From an uncultured Lachnospiraceae bacterium (GTDB lineage Bacteria; Bacillota; Clostridia; Lachnospirales; Lachnospiraceae): 64,000 nt of DNA. The translations under genes were made by a program, and so were the position numbers. Where the stretch lies: NCBI GenBank assembly GCA_902786515.1, contig CADADA010000002.1:141424-205423 (forward strand). Reading direction: 5' to 3'. Below the pieces are notes generated by a model. That model did no database searches. It was given only the letters and a program-made list of their open reading frames with translations, and was not told the DNA's origin. This document shows positions 34,185-42,706 of this stretch, piece by piece; position 1 is the first letter of the stretch; each line of letters opens with the position of its first letter.

Positions 34185-36233
34185 TTATAAATTTATTTTA
34201 TTTGAAGCCTGTTCTATCCATCCGGCTGTCTCTTCTTTTAATACAGACTCCTCTAATTCACTTATTTCTATCATTTTTTTATTCAGCAGCTGTATTGCAT
34301 CAGATGCCTGTTTTAAAATCTCATAATCAAGGTAAATATCAGCTATATTAAAGCCCATATCTCCGCTTTGCCTTATTCCGAAGAAATCTCCGGGACCACG
34401 CATTTTCATATCTTCAGATGCTATATAGAATCCGTCATTTGACTTATTCAAAATCTCAAGTCTTTTCTGAGTCTCTTTATTCTTTGATGTGTTTATAAAA
34501 ATGCAGTATGACTGTGCTGCTCCCCTGCCCACTCTTCCACGGAGCTGGTGAAGTGCTGCAAGTCCGAATCTCCCCGCATCCTCTATCATCATTACTGTCG
34601 CATTGGGTACATTTATTCCAACCTCGATTACTGTGGTTGATACAAGTACATCGATTTTTTTTGACGCAAAGTCTTCCATAATCTGATTTTTCAGCGCAGG
34701 TTTCATTTTGCCATGCAGGTATTCTACATTTATATCCTGTGATAATTCTTTTTTTAGTTTTTCACAGTAATCTATAACGTTTTCTGCCTCTATATTTTCA
34801 CTTTCCTCTACCATTGGACATATTACATATGCCTGATGTCCGGATTTTACTTCTTTTTCAATAAATCTGTACGCGTTTGGTCTGTAATCAGTGCCTACTA
34901 CACAATTTTTTATTGGAAGTCTTTCTGACGGCATCTGGTTCATAACGGATATATCCAAATCTCCATATAGTATAATCGCAAGTGTTCTCGGTATTGGCGT
35001 TGCACTCATTACAAGTATATGTGGATTTCTTCCCTTGTTAGATAATTGTTCCCTCTGCCTGACACCAAATCTATGCTGTTCATCGGTTATAACAAGAGCA
35101 AGACAATCATAGCTTACGGCTTCCTGTATCAATGCATGTGTTCCTATTATTATCCGTGACAATCCGATTTCAATTCGCTCGTATTCTTTTCTTTTGTTTT
35201 TCGCCGTCATTGAACCCGTAAGCAAAGATACTCTAAATGGGAGGTTATATTTTTCTACCAGTCCGGATATATATTCATAATGCTGATTCGCAAGTACTTC
35301 TGTCGGAGCCATGATTGCTGCCTGATATCCAGCCATTGCCGTATTAAACATAGCAAGTACGGCTACTATTGTCTTACCGGAACCAACATCTCCCTGAACC
35401 AGTCTGTTCATACATTTTTCTCCGGACATATCTGATTCAATCTCATCTAGAACTTTTTTTTGGGCATCTGTAAGTTCAAATGGCAGTTCTTTAATAATTG
35501 TATCAATTATAGAATCCCTCTTTATGATAAAATCATTTTCACAATATTGATTTTTTTCTTTGAAACTTGACAGCACGTTTATAAATTTGAAAAATTCATC
35601 AAAAACAAGCCTTTTTCTGGCATTCATTTTTTGTTCACTGTCTGACGGAAAATGAATTTCCTGTATGGCAGTGTTATAGTCTGTCAGATTGTATTTTTTT
35701 CGGACACCTTCAGGAAGATAGTCGTACGTGGGAACTATCTCTTTAAGAGCACCTTTAACAGCTTTTACCAGTGTTTTATTTGACAATCCTTTTGTAAGTC
35801 CGTAAACAGGCTGTAATTGATTTATTTTTTCTTTGTATTGTGATTCTGTAAATATTTCCGGCTGTTCTATGACTTTATCTTTTCCTTTATAGGACATCTT
35901 GCCGCGAAAGTAAAATACACTTCCTTCTTGTAATTTACTCATTAAAAAAGGCATATTAAACCATGTAAGACGGATACATTCTCCCTCAGAGTCCTGTACT
36001 GTTACACTTAATATTTTATACCTTCCTACTACCGCAAGTCTGGGCTTTCCAAATACTCTGCCCTTAACCGTAATGATTTTTTCCTCATTGCAGTCTGCAA
36101 TCAGCATGGGAGCTTCATAACTTTCGTATGCTCTCGGATAGTAATTAATAAGGTCACGAACCGTGTATATATCCAGTTTATTAAATAATATTGCTGTTTT
36201 ATCGCCTATGCCTTTTAATGTTCTGATATCCAT
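34185..36233 (-). CDS. recG: ATP-dependent DNA helicase RecG
   Basis: RecG remodels stalled replication forks and Holliday junctions. The approximately 682-residue protein has the N-terminal wedge/OB domain (residues about 50-160), then a superfamily 2 helicase core: Q-motif region, Walker A GDVGSGKT, DEQH box, MSATPIPRTLA, and the C-terminal half with VLVSTTVIEVGINVPNA and LHQLRGRVGRG. The TRG-like tail AGRFGLAALHQLRGRVGRGAAQSYC is intact. The ATG at 36233 has GGAG 12 bp upstream; a start six codons earlier lacks a ribosome site and includes that GGAG. Confidence 0.95.
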   Translation of the reverse strand: MDIRTLKGIGDKTAILFNKLDIYTVRDLINYYPRAYESYEAPMLIADCNEEKIITVKGRVFGKPRLAVVGRYKILSVTVQDSEGECIRLTWFNMPFLMSKLQEGSVFYFRGKMSYKGKDKVIEQPEIFTESQYKEKINQLQPVYGLTKGLSNKTLVKAVKGALKEIVPTYDYLPEGVRKKYNLTDYNTAIQEIHFPSDSEQKMNARKRLVFDEFFKFINVLSSFKEKNQYCENDFIIKRDSIIDTIIKELPFELTDAQKKVLDEIESDMSGEKCMNRLVQGDVGSGKTIVAVLAMFNTAMAGYQAAIMAPTEVLANQHYEYISGLVEKYNLPFRVSLLTGSMTAKNKRKEYERIEIGLSRIIIGTHALIQEAVSYDCLALVITDEQHRFGVRQREQLSNKGRNPHILVMSATPIPRTLAIILYGDLDISVMNQMPSERLPIKNCVVGTDYRPNAYRFIEKEVKSGHQAYVICPMVEESENIEAENVIDYCEKLKKELSQDINVEYLHGKMKPALKNQIMEDFASKKIDVLVSTTVIEVGINVPNATVMMIEDAGRFGLAALHQLRGRVGRGAAQSYCIFINTSKNKETQKRLEILNKSNDGFYIASEDMKMRGPGDFFGIRQSGDMGFNIADIYLDYEILKQASDAIQLLNKKMIEISELEESVLKEETAGWIEQASNKINL

Positions 36234-36265
36234 TATATTATATGACTCCATTCTGATTTTTTTTC

Positions 36266-36295
36266 TTTACACTTTACCAAATCTTAGGGTATAAT
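36266..36295 (+). promoter_or_regulatory. Promoter of the 45-residue membrane protein gene
   Basis: TTTACA (36266-36271), 18-bp spacer, TATAAT (36290-36295), 36 bp before the small ORF's ATG and divergent from recG. Confidence 0.65.
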
Positions 36296-36331
36296 AGTTG
36301 TACCACAATTGTTTAGAAAACGAGGATTAGT

Positions 36332-36469
36332 ATGAAAAATAAAAAAATAGTAGTTTTGCTTTTATTAATAGTTGTAAGCTTCATTTTACTTTTCATCATC
36401 GGTATAAAAGTAAGCAGCGTATCATCAGATTTAACGAAGATTGAAAAGCAGATTGATTACAAAAAATGA
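36332..36469 (+). CDS. Small single-pass membrane protein, 45 residues
   Basis: This ORF codes for MKNKK followed by a long hydrophobic helix (VVLLLLIVVSFILLFIIGI) and a polar tail with alternating Ser, Asp and Lys (KVSSVSSDLTKIEKQIDYKK). It has its own promoter, a GAGG ribosome site and a terminator directly after the stop, so it looks like a real monocistronic gene. Single-helix proteins of this kind can act as regulators of membrane complexes; I do not recognise the family. Confidence 0.65.
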   Translation: MKNKKIVVLLLLIVVSFILLFIIGIKVSSVSSDLTKIEKQIDYKK

Positions 36470-36480
36470 CTATTTTAAAA

Positions 36481-36517
36481 AAGAACGGTATATTGACTAC
36501 AATATACCGTTCTTTTC
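36481..36517. terminator. Bidirectional terminator
   Basis: AAGAACGGTATATT (36481-36494) and AATATACCGTTCTT (36501-36514) form a perfect 14-bp stem with a 6-nt loop and T-rich flanks, between the small plus-strand gene and the end of the DAK2-domain gene. Confidence 0.88.
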
Positions 36518-38182
36518 TTATTCTACTGAAATCAGATAATAGTATATCGGCTGTCCGCCATAATTAAGTTCCACGTCTAAATCAGGATATAAATCTCCAA
36601 GTTTTTCTGCCAGTGCGTTTGCCGTCTCTTCCGTTATTTCTTCACCGTAATATACACTCAATATCTCTGATTCTTCGTCCATGAGTTTTGAAATCATATC
36701 TATCGTTGTCTTTTCAATGTCTGCTCCGACAGATAAAATTCCATCATCTCCGATTCCCATTATATCATTTTCATGAATTTCAATATCATCTATCACCGTA
36801 TCTCTTACAGCGTAAGTAACCTGACCGGTCTTAACATTACCTATCTCCTCTGTCATTGTCTCTACGTTTTCTTCAACTGTCCTGCCCTGCACATAATTAA
36901 TAACTGCAGTTATTCCCTGTGGGATAGTCTTTGTCGGCAATACGACGACGTTCTTATCTTCCGTGAGTGATTTCGCCTGCTCTGCTGCAAGAATAATATT
37001 TTTGTTGTTCGGTAATATATAAATGTTCTCTGCATTTACCTGTCCGATTGCATTAAGCATATCTTCAGTGCTTGGATTCATGGTCTGACCACCTGTAATC
37101 AGATAATCAACACCAAGTCCTTTAAATATCTCATCAAGTCCATCACCTGCAGATACTGCAATAAATCCCGCATCTTTTGGTGGTTCTTTAACTTCTTCCT
37201 TCTTTCCTGATTCTTCAGCCGCAATCTTTGCTGCATCTTTAATCAGCTTCTCGTTATGCTCTTCTCTCATATTATCGATTTTCATCTTTGAAAGTGCACC
37301 ATAGGTCAACGCTTTCTGAATGGCAAGTCCCGGATCATTTGTATGTACATGTACCTTGACAATATCGTCATCAGATACAACAACAACACAATCACCTATA
37401 CCTGATAAATATGACTTGAATTCAACTTCATTGGCATCTGTAAATATGCCGTCTACCATTATGATAAATTCCGTACAATATCCAAATTTAATGTCTGCTT
37501 CTTTCGTAGTATCAACACTGATTTTCGGAGTAAATAATGATACTCCTTCTATAGTCAGATCAAGCTCTTTACCCATAAAGGCATCATAACATCCCTTTAA
37601 GACCTGCATAAGACCCTGTCCGCCGGAATCCACGACACCTGCCTGCTTAAGAACAGGAAGCATCTCAGGAGTCTGACTAAGCACATAATCTCCCTCTTCA
37701 ATAACTTCACGGAAAATCACTTCTAAGTCATCCGTCTCCATAACCATCTCTCTGGCTTTTTCAGCCATCCCTTTTGCGACCGTAAGTATGGTACCTTCCT
37801 TTGGTTTCATAACGGCTTTGTATGCTGTCTCAACAGCTCTGTCACATGCATTTGCAAAAGTAACGGCATCAATTGTATCAAACTGTTTTATCTCTTTTGT
37901 AAATCCTCTGAAAATCTGTGACATAATGACACCGGAATTTCCTCTGGCGCCACGTAAAGAACCTGATGAAATAGCTTTTGACAGATTTTCTAATGTTGGA
38001 TCTTCAATCGAACCTACTTCTTTTGCAGCTGACATAATAGTCAGTGTCATATTTGTTCCCGTATCACCATCCGGCACAGGAAATACATTAAGTTCATTAA
38101 TCCATTCTTTTTTTGCTTCAAGATTTTTTGCCCCGGCAAGAAACATCTTCTGCACTGTCTTACCATCAATACTTGTTATCAC
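36518..38182 (-). CDS. DAK2/DegV-type kinase, FakA-like
   Basis: This 554-residue protein is related to fatty acid kinase FakA, which phosphorylates fatty acids carried by FakB (DegV) proteins. The N-terminal DAK2 (DhaL-like) domain has the nucleotide/Mg site NVFPVPDGDTGTNMT (residues 32-46) and SGSLRGARGNSGVIMSQ. A middle FakA domain contains VKVHVHTNDPG, and the C-terminus (YLITGGQTMNPSTEDML; NNKNIILAAEQA) is DhaK/FakA-like. The start is GTG with GGAGG 10 bp upstream. It follows an Asp23-family gene, the conserved Firmicutes pairing (YloU-YloV), supporting the call. Confidence 0.92.
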   Translation of the reverse strand: MITSIDGKTVQKMFLAGAKNLEAKKEWINELNVFPVPDGDTGTNMTLTIMSAAKEVGSIEDPTLENLSKAISSGSLRGARGNSGVIMSQIFRGFTKEIKQFDTIDAVTFANACDRAVETAYKAVMKPKEGTILTVAKGMAEKAREMVMETDDLEVIFREVIEEGDYVLSQTPEMLPVLKQAGVVDSGGQGLMQVLKGCYDAFMGKELDLTIEGVSLFTPKISVDTTKEADIKFGYCTEFIIMVDGIFTDANEVEFKSYLSGIGDCVVVVSDDDIVKVHVHTNDPGLAIQKALTYGALSKMKIDNMREEHNEKLIKDAAKIAAEESGKKEEVKEPPKDAGFIAVSAGDGLDEIFKGLGVDYLITGGQTMNPSTEDMLNAIGQVNAENIYILPNNKNIILAAEQAKSLTEDKNVVVLPTKTIPQGITAVINYVQGRTVEENVETMTEEIGNVKTGQVTYAVRDTVIDDIEIHENDIMGIGDDGILSVGADIEKTTIDMISKLMDEESEILSVYYGEEITEETANALAEKLGDLYPDLDVELNYGGQPIYYYLISVE

Positions 38183-38216
38183 AATAAATAATCCTCCTTA
38201 AGTCATTCAATAAAGG

Positions 38217-38576
38217 TTAATCAATGACTCTGACACCTTCAACAAATATATTTATCTTACCTACCTTAAGTCCGGTGAATTCTTCTACTTTATATCTGAC
38301 ATTGGAAATAAGATTGTCCGCTACTGCGGAAATGCTTACACCATAAGCGACAATGATGTGAAAATCAATTGATATCACATTACCCTGCTGTATCGTTACA
38401 TTCACACCTTTAGAAATATATTCTCGTTTAACAAGCTTAACTATGCCGTCCTTCATGCTGACCATCGCCATACCTACCACGCCAAAACATTCCACGGCAG
38501 CAGTACCGGCACATTTAGCGATTACATTATTATCAATATAAACATTACCCATGCTTGTAGATAACTTACCTTTCAT
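38217..38576 (-). CDS. Asp23/Gls24 family envelope stress protein (YloU-like)
   Basis: The 119-residue protein has the Asp23 domain pattern: IDNNVIAKCAGTAAVECFGVVGMA at the start, a beta-rich core (GVNVTIQQGNVISIDFHIIVAYGVSISAVADNL), and the helix VRYKVEEFTGLKVGKINIFVEGVRV. These proteins associate with the membrane and with cell-envelope homeostasis. It is upstream of the FakA-like gene in the conserved yloU-yloV order and diverges from rpmB, as in Bacillus. A TATAAT at 38620-38625 on the minus strand may be its -10. Confidence 0.92.
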   Translation of the reverse strand: MKGKLSTSMGNVYIDNNVIAKCAGTAAVECFGVVGMAMVSMKDGIVKLVKREYISKGVNVTIQQGNVISIDFHIIVAYGVSISAVADNLISNVRYKVEEFTGLKVGKINIFVEGVRVID

Positions 38577-38679
38577 ACATAGTCCTCCAAATCTCTATAT
38601 TTAAGCTTACATAAATAGTATTATATCATCTTTTTAAAAAAAATAAAGTATAATTACTAAATTTTCTACAAAAAAAGAC

Positions 38680-38708
38680 TTGCATATTTGTGAATTATTT
38701 GATAGAAT
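38680..38708 (+). promoter_or_regulatory. Promoter of rpmB
   Basis: TTGCAT (38680-38685), 17-bp spacer, TAGAAT (38703-38708). AAGGAGGTG follows, close to the ATG, as expected for a ribosomal protein gene. Confidence 0.7.
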
Positions 38709-38760
38709 ATCTCTTGATGTCGGTCTGAGAAGACCCAAACACATTTAAGGAGGTGCGATA

Positions 38761-38949
38761 ATGGCTAAATGTGCAATTTGTGAAAAAGGTGTTCATTTTG
38801 GAAACGGTGTAAGCCATTCACATAGAAGATCTAATAAGATTTGGAAATCTAACGTTAAATCAGTTAAGATTAAAACAGCTAACGGAGGAAACCGCAAGAC
38901 ATATGTATGTACATCATGTTTAAGATCAGGTTTAGTTGAGAGAGCGTAG
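38761..38949 (+). CDS. rpmB: 50S ribosomal protein L28
   Basis: L28 is a small protein of the large ribosomal subunit. The 62-residue sequence MAKCAICEKGVHFGNGVSHS...KVRTYVCTSCLRSG-type matches the family; here two CxxC pairs (CAIC and CTSC) are present, so this is the zinc-binding form. It is a single gene with its own promoter, a very strong ribosome site and a terminator, divergent from the yloU-like gene. Confidence 0.97.
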   Translation: MAKCAICEKGVHFGNGVSHSHRRSNKIWKSNVKSVKIKTANGGNRKTYVCTSCLRSGLVERA

Positions 38950-38980
38950 TTCTTTCATTTTAATCCGTTTAGCGATTTAA

Positions 38981-39013
38981 AAAGTACTTGGTTTTTAACC
39001 AAGTACTTTTTTT
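38981..39013. terminator. Bidirectional terminator between rpmB and metH
   Basis: AAAGTACTTGGTT (38981-38993) and AACCAAGTACTTT (38997-39009) form a perfect 13-bp stem with a 3-nt loop, followed by Ts on the plus strand. It overlaps the last codons of metH. Confidence 0.85.
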
Positions 39014-41373
39014 GCTATATCAACCGATTCTTTAGCATCCTTTGAATAGAAATCAGCACCAATCTGCTTAGCATAATCAGGTGTCAGTACTGCTCCGCCA
39101 ACCATCACTTTACAGTCAAGGTTGTTTTCATGAATCAGTTTGATTGTATTTTCCATTGATACAAGTGTTGTCGTCATCAATGCAGATAATCCGACCAGTT
39201 TGGCATTGTATTTTATAACAGCATCAACAACAGCCTGATACTCCACATCTTTTCCTAAATCGATTACATTGTATCCGTAATTCTCAAGAAGAACTTTGAC
39301 AATATTCTTTCCAATGTCATGTACATCACCCTTTACAGTTGCAATTACTATTTCTCCTTTATTAACCGTCTCTGTCGACTGTGAGCTCATATATTCTTTT
39401 ATAGCTGCAAATGCCGACTGTGCAACTTCAGCCGAAAGTATTAACTGCGGAAGGAATATTTTTCCCTTTTCAAATAAATCTCCTGCTTTATCAAGTGCAG
39501 GTATAAGATGCTCATTTACTATTATCATTGCATCCGTAGTTTCCAGCATTTCTTTTGTAATTCTTGCACCATCATTTTTTAAACCGTTTTCTATGGCATA
39601 CTCAAGCGAAATATCCTTGTTACTGTCTCCCGATGTCCCTACAGCAGAATTTCCCTGTTCTCTATTATATGCCTCGATATATTCCGTGGAGTTTTTGTCT
39701 ATTCCTTTTAGCAGTCTGAATGCCCTTACAGTTCCGGACATTGATGCATTATTAGGGTTTATAATAGGTAAATCAAGCCCGTTTTCCAAAGCAAGAGCAA
39801 GGAAGGTGTGATTAATTCTTTCCCTGTTTGGAAGTCCGAAGGAAATATTTGATACACCCAGTACTGTCTTTAAACCAAGTTTGTTTTTAACCATATTTAC
39901 AGCCTGAAGTGTCTCTACTACTCCATCCTGCTCAGCAGATGCCGTAAGTGTCAGACAGTCTATAAACACGTTTTCTTTTTTTATGCCAAATTTCTGTGCT
40001 CTATTAAGAATTTTCTGTGCAATCGCAAAACGGTCACCGGCTTTTTTGGGTATACCGTCTTTATCCAGAGTCAGTCCTACTACAGAAGCACCATATTTTT
40101 TAACCAATGGCAATATGTTATTTAATGAATCATCTTCACCATTGACTGAATTGATAATAGGTTTACCGCAGTATACCCGAAGTGCTGCTTCTAACACTTC
40201 CGGAATGGTAGAATCAAGCTGTAATGGTGCATCAGTGATTCCCTGTATGGCTTTTACGGCATCTATCATCATGTTTTTTTCGTCAATCTCCGGCAGGCCG
40301 ACATTTACATCTAATATTTCTGCACCTGCATGAGTCTGTTCTATTGCCTGATTTAAAATATAATCTATATCATGTCTGATAAGGGCTTCTTTAAACTTTT
40401 TCTTTCCTGTAGGATTTATTCTTTCTCCTATGATTCTCGGCTGGTTTATGATAACTGTTTCAGAAGATGAACATACTGCAGCAGGAATTTCCTTAAATAC
40501 TTTAACGTATTTTTTATCTTTTAAAATATTTTTAACTGCACTGATATATTCGGGTGTAGTTCCACAGCATCCGCCAAATATTTTCACGCCTTTATCTGCC
40601 ATTTGTGCCATGTATCCTGAAAATTCATCCGGCAATATGTTATATTCGTTTGTTACCGGATCAGGAAGTCCTGCATTTGGTTTAACAATTACAGGAAGGT
40701 TTGTCCAATTTAGCATTTCTTCGACAACCGGCATCAATTCATCAGGTCCAAGTGAACAGTTAACTCCTATGGCATCTACGCCCAGTCCTTCAAGTGTAAG
40801 TGCCATATTTGAAACTCCGCATCCCGTAAATGTACGCATATTTTTTTCAAACGTCATCGTACATAATATCGGGAGGTCAGAGTTTTCCTTTGCTGCTAAA
40901 ACGGCAGCTTTTATCTCCAGTAAATCTGTCATTGTTTCAAATACAACGACATCTGCCCCTGAACCTGCTATTATTATTTCTTTAAAAATATCATATGCTT
41001 TTTCAAATGGCAAAAGTCCTGTTGGTTCCAGTAACTGTCCTATCGGTCCAACATCAAGTGCAATTAATGTGTCTGTTCCTTCTACTGCTTTTTTGGCATT
41101 TTTAATCGCCGCACCTATAAGTTCTTCAACACTGTGACCTGTCTCGGCCATCTTGTAACTGTTAGCTCCGAAAGTATTGGTATATATGATATCAGCTCCG
41201 GCTTCAATATATTGCTTATGAATCGAAATCAACAGGTCAGGATTTTCAATGTTTAACAATTCAGGGACTCCACCTATCTTTAAACCGCTTTTTTGAAGCA
41301 TGGTTCCCATACCACCGTCAAGAAAAACAAATTCATTTTTTAACAATTCATTAAAATTCATTTTGACATCCAT
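38995..41373 (-). CDS. metH: Cobalamin-dependent methionine synthase lacking the activation domain
   Basis: MetH transfers a methyl group from methyltetrahydrofolate via cobalamin to homocysteine. The order is homocysteine-binding domain (about 1-290, FLDGGMGTML at the start, zinc ligands in GVNCSLGP and FGGCCGTTPEY), pterin-binding domain (about 310-580, GERINPTGKKKFKEAL), helical cap and Rossmann B12-binding domain (GDVHDIGKNIV with the cobalt-ligating His). The C-terminal SAM-binding activation domain of the E. coli enzyme is missing; the adjacent gene supplies it separately. The start at 41373 lies just after the activation gene's stop; earlier in-frame starts lie inside that gene. Confidence 0.94.
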   Translation of the reverse strand: MDVKMNFNELLKNEFVFLDGGMGTMLQKSGLKIGGVPELLNIENPDLLISIHKQYIEAGADIIYTNTFGANSYKMAETGHSVEELIGAAIKNAKKAVEGTDTLIALDVGPIGQLLEPTGLLPFEKAYDIFKEIIIAGSGADVVVFETMTDLLEIKAAVLAAKENSDLPILCTMTFEKNMRTFTGCGVSNMALTLEGLGVDAIGVNCSLGPDELMPVVEEMLNWTNLPVIVKPNAGLPDPVTNEYNILPDEFSGYMAQMADKGVKIFGGCCGTTPEYISAVKNILKDKKYVKVFKEIPAAVCSSSETVIINQPRIIGERINPTGKKKFKEALIRHDIDYILNQAIEQTHAGAEILDVNVGLPEIDEKNMMIDAVKAIQGITDAPLQLDSTIPEVLEAALRVYCGKPIINSVNGEDDSLNNILPLVKKYGASVVGLTLDKDGIPKKAGDRFAIAQKILNRAQKFGIKKENVFIDCLTLTASAEQDGVVETLQAVNMVKNKLGLKTVLGVSNISFGLPNRERINHTFLALALENGLDLPIINPNNASMSGTVRAFRLLKGIDKNSTEYIEAYNREQGNSAVGTSGDSNKDISLEYAIENGLKNDGARITKEMLETTDAMIIVNEHLIPALDKAGDLFEKGKIFLPQLILSAEVAQSAFAAIKEYMSSQSTETVNKGEIVIATVKGDVHDIGKNIVKVLLENYGYNVIDLGKDVEYQAVVDAVIKYNAKLVGLSALMTTTLVSMENTIKLIHENNLDCKVMVGGAVLTPDYAKQIGADFYSKDAKESVDIAKKVLG

Positions 41374-41380
41374 ATCCTTT

Positions 41381-42061
41381 CTATATTCCACATTTTCCAC
41401 TTCTGCCATATGGACATTTAGCATTCAAATTACATGTATCACAACTTTTAAGTGTATTATCAATCTTTTCTTTCGACAATCCCATTATGCAGGTTACGGA
41501 TTTTCTCGGAGTCAGTATGCAACTGTCCGTTACGCATACGCCAATCTGCTTTTGTGCGCTAAGTGTATCTAAGAATATCTTCTGAGTAGTAAGCGGCAGA
41601 TCCCCATATCCTACGCCAAACCGCCATGTATGTGTATAGCCTTCCATATGGTTTTCAATAATTTTTTCAACCTTATCACATATCTGCTCAACTGCAGCAT
41701 TTGCTAATGCATCTAATATCAAGGCATTAACCATATTATTTATTTCATTGGTTCTTAACAACCGGTCCGTGTCTGAAGAAAGTGTCACACACATGATAGC
41801 TGCCTTTGTACATTTATCAAGATGCTCCCTTATGGAATTTCCCTTAAGAACAAGGCTCGTCCCTTTTAAGTGTACTCCGTCTTCTTCAAATGAGATATCA
41901 AATATTTTATACACATACTGGGGACGGATTACTTTCAGAAGTTCCTGTTCCTGTTCCAGTATGATTTTTGTCATCTCCACATCAGGCAGGGTATCTTTAT
42001 ATCCAAGATACCTTGCCGTTTCACACTTATCTATGTACTTTAGTTCAATTATTTCATCCAT
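41381..42061 (-). CDS. Vitamin B12-dependent methionine synthase activation-domain protein
   Basis: This 226-residue stand-alone protein carries the MetH activation fold, which binds S-adenosylmethionine for reductive remethylation of cobalamin. RFGVGYGDLPL is the variant of the conserved RxSPGYxxxP motif. The last 30 residues hold a cysteine cluster, CDTCNLNAKCPYGRSGKCGI, which suggests a metal or iron-sulfur centre not found in the E. coli domain. It is immediately upstream of metH with no gap for a promoter, so both are made together. No cobalamin or SAM riboswitch was recognised upstream. Confidence 0.88.
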   Translation of the reverse strand: MDEIIELKYIDKCETARYLGYKDTLPDVEMTKIILEQEQELLKVIRPQYVYKIFDISFEEDGVHLKGTSLVLKGNSIREHLDKCTKAAIMCVTLSSDTDRLLRTNEINNMVNALILDALANAAVEQICDKVEKIIENHMEGYTHTWRFGVGYGDLPLTTQKIFLDTLSAQKQIGVCVTDSCILTPRKSVTCIMGLSKEKIDNTLKSCDTCNLNAKCPYGRSGKCGI

Positions 42062-42081
42062 TATTAAAGCCTTTCAAACAT

Positions 42082-42219
42082 TCACCTGCAAAACAGGTTA
42101 AATCCTATAATAAGCATGGTTATCACAAGAAGAATTGACCAGAAAGTTACCCCGAGCCAAAAACCGAAAGCCATGCCAACTGCTATCCAAAACATGATAA
42201 ATCCGCATACTCTACACAT
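42082..42219 (-). CDS. Small membrane protein, 45 residues
   Basis: This ORF between gerW and the activation gene begins MCRVCGFIMFW and contains two consecutive hydrophobic stretches (FIMFWIAVGMAFGFWLGV and FWSILLVITMLIIGFNLF). GGAG lies 9 bp before the ATG; an in-frame ATG five codons earlier would contain that site. The CxxC at the N-terminus and a C-terminal Cys could bind metal. It is in the same orientation and 20 bp upstream of the methionine synthase activation gene, so it may belong to that operon. I do not recognise the family. Confidence 0.55.
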   Translation of the reverse strand: MCRVCGFIMFWIAVGMAFGFWLGVTFWSILLVITMLIIGFNLFCR

Positions 42220-42283
42220 ATATAATAACTCCATCCGGACATTATTATAATATATGCAACGAATGCGGATTTTAACCTAAATG

Positions 42284-42664
42284 TTAATTCTCAAAATCGT
42301 CAACCGGTTCCTTATTTTCATCATCAGATTTACCAGTAAATCTGTCAATTAACCCCGGAACCATATCAAGTACCTTTGTGATACCATCCTGTTCTTTGAT
42401 GTTGACAAGTTTTGGAACTCCATCCTTTACAACCAAAACAGCACTCGGAGACATCTTTCCACCCATACCTCCGCCTCCGTTGTTAGAGTTAGAACCATTA
42501 TTTGCACCTGCACCCACACCAAATGAAACATCTACTAAAGGAAGAACAATCGTATTATCAGGAAGGGTAATCGCATCTCCTACAACAGTCTTAGATGTGA
42601 TGAAGTTTTCCATTCCCTTAAAAAGTGACTCCACAGTAGCATTAAGATTATTATTTTCTGCCAT
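42284..42664 (-). CDS. gerW: GerW family sporulation protein (YtfJ-like)
   Basis: GerW/YtfJ is a spore protein linked to germination in Bacillus. The approximately 126-residue protein has the typical TVESLFKGMENFITSKTVVGDAI start, the LPLVDVSFGVGAG core, a Gly/Asn-rich central segment (NNGSNSNNGGGGMGGK), and PSAVLVVKDGVPKLVNI. The start at 42664, 7 bp after AGAGG, is preferred to one two codons earlier. It lies downstream of a DUF2953 gene, the same neighbour as in Bacillus (ytfI-ytfJ). Confidence 0.92.
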   Translation of the reverse strand: MAENNNLNATVESLFKGMENFITSKTVVGDAITLPDNTIVLPLVDVSFGVGAGANNGSNSNNGGGGMGGKMSPSAVLVVKDGVPKLVNIKEQDGITKVLDMVPGLIDRFTGKSDDENKEPVDDFEN

Positions 42665-42706
42665 AATCATACCTCTTTTCTCTGATTTATATCAGTTATT
42701 AATGTA

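Noticed and set aside
42062..42283. Possible cobalamin or SAM riboswitch upstream of the methionine synthase genes
   Set aside because: No conserved boxes were recognised, and the stretch is accounted for by the 45-residue ORF.
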